Positions 5,376 through 6,706 of a DNA stretch of 6,706 nt are shown here, piece by piece (the stretch's first letter is position 1; every line of letters begins with the position of its first letter). The notes below the pieces were generated by a model. The model did not search any database. It saw only the letters and a list, made by a program, of their open reading frames with translations, and was not told where the DNA came from. The translations under genes and the position numbers were made by a program. The DNA comes from Candidatus Acetothermia bacterium (GTDB lineage: Bacteria > Bipolaricaulota > Bipolaricaulia > Bipolaricaulales > Bipolaricaulaceae): the NCBI GenBank assembly GCA_011057175.1, contig DSBZ01000144.1, positions 1 through 6,706 on the forward strand, given 5' to 3'.

Positions 5376-6706
5376 ATGAGCGTCCTCAACCTCGGCCCTG
5401 CGCTGACCGTTCCCCTGGAGGAGGTCGTTGGGCAGTGCGTGGCGATCCTCGGCATCCGCGGCTCCGGCAAGTCCAACACCGCAGGCGTGATCTTCGAGGA
5501 GCTCCTCGCCGCCCATTACCCGATGTCCCTCGTCGATATCGACGGCGAATACTTTGGCCTCAAGGAGAAGTACGAGGTGCTCGTCGTGGGGGGAGGGGAT
5601 CATGCGGACGTGGAACTGAACACGACCACGGTGGGAGAGGTCGCCGACCTGTCCCTTCACGAAGGGGTCCCGGTGATCCTCGATGTCTCCGACATGCTCG
5701 GTGGCGAGCGGGAGGCGGTCGTGTTCGAATTTCTGTCCCAATTGTGGACCCACGCCGGTCGGCTACGGACCCCGTACATGATCGGGATCGAGGAGTGTCA
5801 CGAGTTCATCCCCCAGGGGGTGCGGACCCAACTCAAGGACGTCATCGCCCGCATCGCCCTCCGCGGCCGAAAGCGCGGGTTAGGCGCGGTGGTGATCTCG
5901 CAGCGATCGGCGAAGGTGGAGAAGGACGTTCTCACGCAGGCAGGGATGCTCTTCCTCCATCGGGTGGTCCACGAGGCGGACATGCGAGTGTATGGGGAGC
6001 TTCTGCCGTGGAGGAAAGCCGAAGCGAAGGAGATCGTGTCCGAGCTTACGGTCGGAGAGTGCATCTTCATGGCCGGGTCCGTGGCCCGGAAGGTCAAGAT
6101 TCGCGTTCGGCATACGTTCCACGGTGGGTACACCCCGTCGTTCCGCCCCGTGGAGTCCCCCAAGCTCCGCCAGGTACGGGGGCGGATCCTGGCGGCGCTG
6201 GCCCGCGCACGTGACGGTAGCCCGCCTCTCCTCGATGCTGACCTCGGCCCAGGTCCGCGGACCTCCTCCGTGGTCGACGCCCGGGGAGCCCAGCCGGCCG
6301 GGCCGTCTGCGGTGGCCCTCCTTTCCGGGGAGACGCCCCCCCGCGCGGAAACCCTCCCCAACCCCATTGTCCTTCGCGTGGAGCGCCTTCTGCGTCGTCT
6401 GCAGCGTCTCCCACCAGTTCAGCAGAGGATGGTGGCGTTCCTGGTGGAGCACGAGCCGGATGCCTACGCAACTCACGAGCTCGCAGCGTGGGTGGATTGT
6501 CCAGAGGCCCTCCTCCTCACCGAGCCCCCGCGGGCGGCCCTCGACGTGGGCCTGGTGGCTTGTGAACGGCTCGCCCGGGGCCTCACCTATCGCGGCACGG
6601 TGCGTCAATACGTGGAGGAAGCGTTCTCCGGGTTCATCCCGGGGCTCGGTCCAGATGGGCCGCGGCGCCTCGTTGCCTATCTCCGTCAGCGAATTTCCGG
6701 TCTCGC
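5376..6706 (+). CDS. HerA/DUF87-type DNA-translocase-like ATPase (open at right edge)
   Basis: 443 codons are visible with no stop before the window ends. The N-terminal half is a RecA/FtsK-like ATPase of the HerA superfamily. Walker A is GIRGSGKS at 26-33 and Walker B is YMIGIEECHEF at 134-144, with E139-E140 in place of the usual Asp-Glu. A basic ALRGRKRGLG stretch (161-170) could supply the arginine finger. VVISQR (173-178) is the SQR sensor typical of HerA-like proteins, followed by KDVLTQAG. There is no N-terminal HAS-barrel: the chain begins about 20 residues before the P-loop. Residues about 280-325 are a Pro/Ala/Gly-rich linker. From about 330 a helical, possibly winged-helix region begins. 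Such hexameric ATPases move DNA; HerA itself pairs with the nuclease NurA in end resection, and others act in defence or on plasmids. No nuclease partner is visible, so the biological role is open. ATG at 5376 was chosen over the adjoining GTG at 5373. Confidence 0.85.
   Translation, partial: MSVLNLGPALTVPLEEVVGQCVAILGIRGSGKSNTAGVIFEELLAAHYPMSLVDIDGEYFGLKEKYEVLVVGGGDHADVELNTTTVGEVADLSLHEGVPVILDVSDMLGGEREAVVFEFLSQLWTHAGRLRTPYMIGIEECHEFIPQGVRTQLKDVIARIALRGRKRGLGAVVISQRSAKVEKDVLTQAGMLFLHRVVHEADMRVYGELLPWRKAEAKEIVSELTVGECIFMAGSVARKVKIRVRHTFHGGYTPSFRPVESPKLRQVRGRILAALARARDGSPPLLDADLGPGPRTSSVVDARGAQPAGPSAVALLSGETPPRAETLPNPIVLRVERLLRRLQRLPPVQQRMVAFLVEHEPDAYATHELAAWVDCPEALLLTEPPRAALDVGLVACERLARGLTYRGTVRQYVEEAFSGFIPGLGPDGPRRLVAYLRQRISGL

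Noticed and set aside
3801..5753. An 836-codon minus-strand open frame whose 3' end contains frr and which extends far upstream
   Set aside because: Only the last 185 codons match a protein family (RRF), and frr has its own ATG and Shine-Dalgarno. The rest is antisense to cca and the HerA-like gene and is open only because of high GC.
5435..6214. A 259-codon plus-strand frame over the HerA-like gene
   Set aside because: It is an out-of-frame shadow. The overlapping frame from 5376 carries Walker A, Walker B and SQR motifs and stays open to the window end.
5376..6706. A defence system centred on the HerA-like ATPase
   Set aside because: No effector or second defence gene is visible. The neighbours are housekeeping genes, and the gene is cut by the window edge, so I report only the ATPase and leave its role open.

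Overview
This is a GC-rich bacterial chromosomal segment. Long stop-free frames run antisense to the real genes, and GTG and TTG starts occur alongside ATG. The core is ordinary housekeeping: ribosome recycling factor, an F-type ATP synthase and a tRNA CCA-end enzyme. A HerA-type DNA-translocase ATPase lies next to them. The genes alone do not fix the lineage. The c subunit carries a complete Na+-type ligand set with two carboxylates, which points to an anaerobic and possibly thermophilic bacterium that uses a sodium gradient. A deep-branching or candidate phylum such as Bipolaricaulota is a guess only.

Minus strand, read from 3800 down to 1: frr, a small four-helix membrane protein in the atpI position, then atpB, atpE, atpF, atpH and atpA. 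The last is cut by the window edge after 278 codons. Each gene overlaps the next or lies within 11 bp of it: a 4-bp overlap frr/atpI, 20 bp atpI/atpB, 11-bp gaps around atpE, a 4-bp overlap atpF/atpH, and 3 bp before atpA. It therefore reads as one transcript from a promoter just upstream of frr. The order I-B-E-F-H-A is the classic atp order; having frr as the first cistron is the unusual part.

Plus strand, from 3867 to the right edge: a class II CCA-adding-type nucleotidyltransferase with an HD domain, then, after an 81-bp gap, a DUF87/HerA-like ATPase open at the right edge (443 codons visible). Both start without a Shine-Dalgarno sequence, and both have a -10-like hexamer 5-7 bp upstream of the first codon, as expected for leaderless transcripts. 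The frr and cca promoters sit back to back in a 66-bp divergent intergenic region.

No mobile element, CRISPR array, rRNA or tRNA gene was seen, and no gap longer than 300 bp is without a gene. I did not find a clearly new multi-gene system. The points most worth following are the two-carboxylate sodium-type c ring, the joining of frr to the atp operon, and the HerA-like ATPase whose partner, if any, is outside the window.
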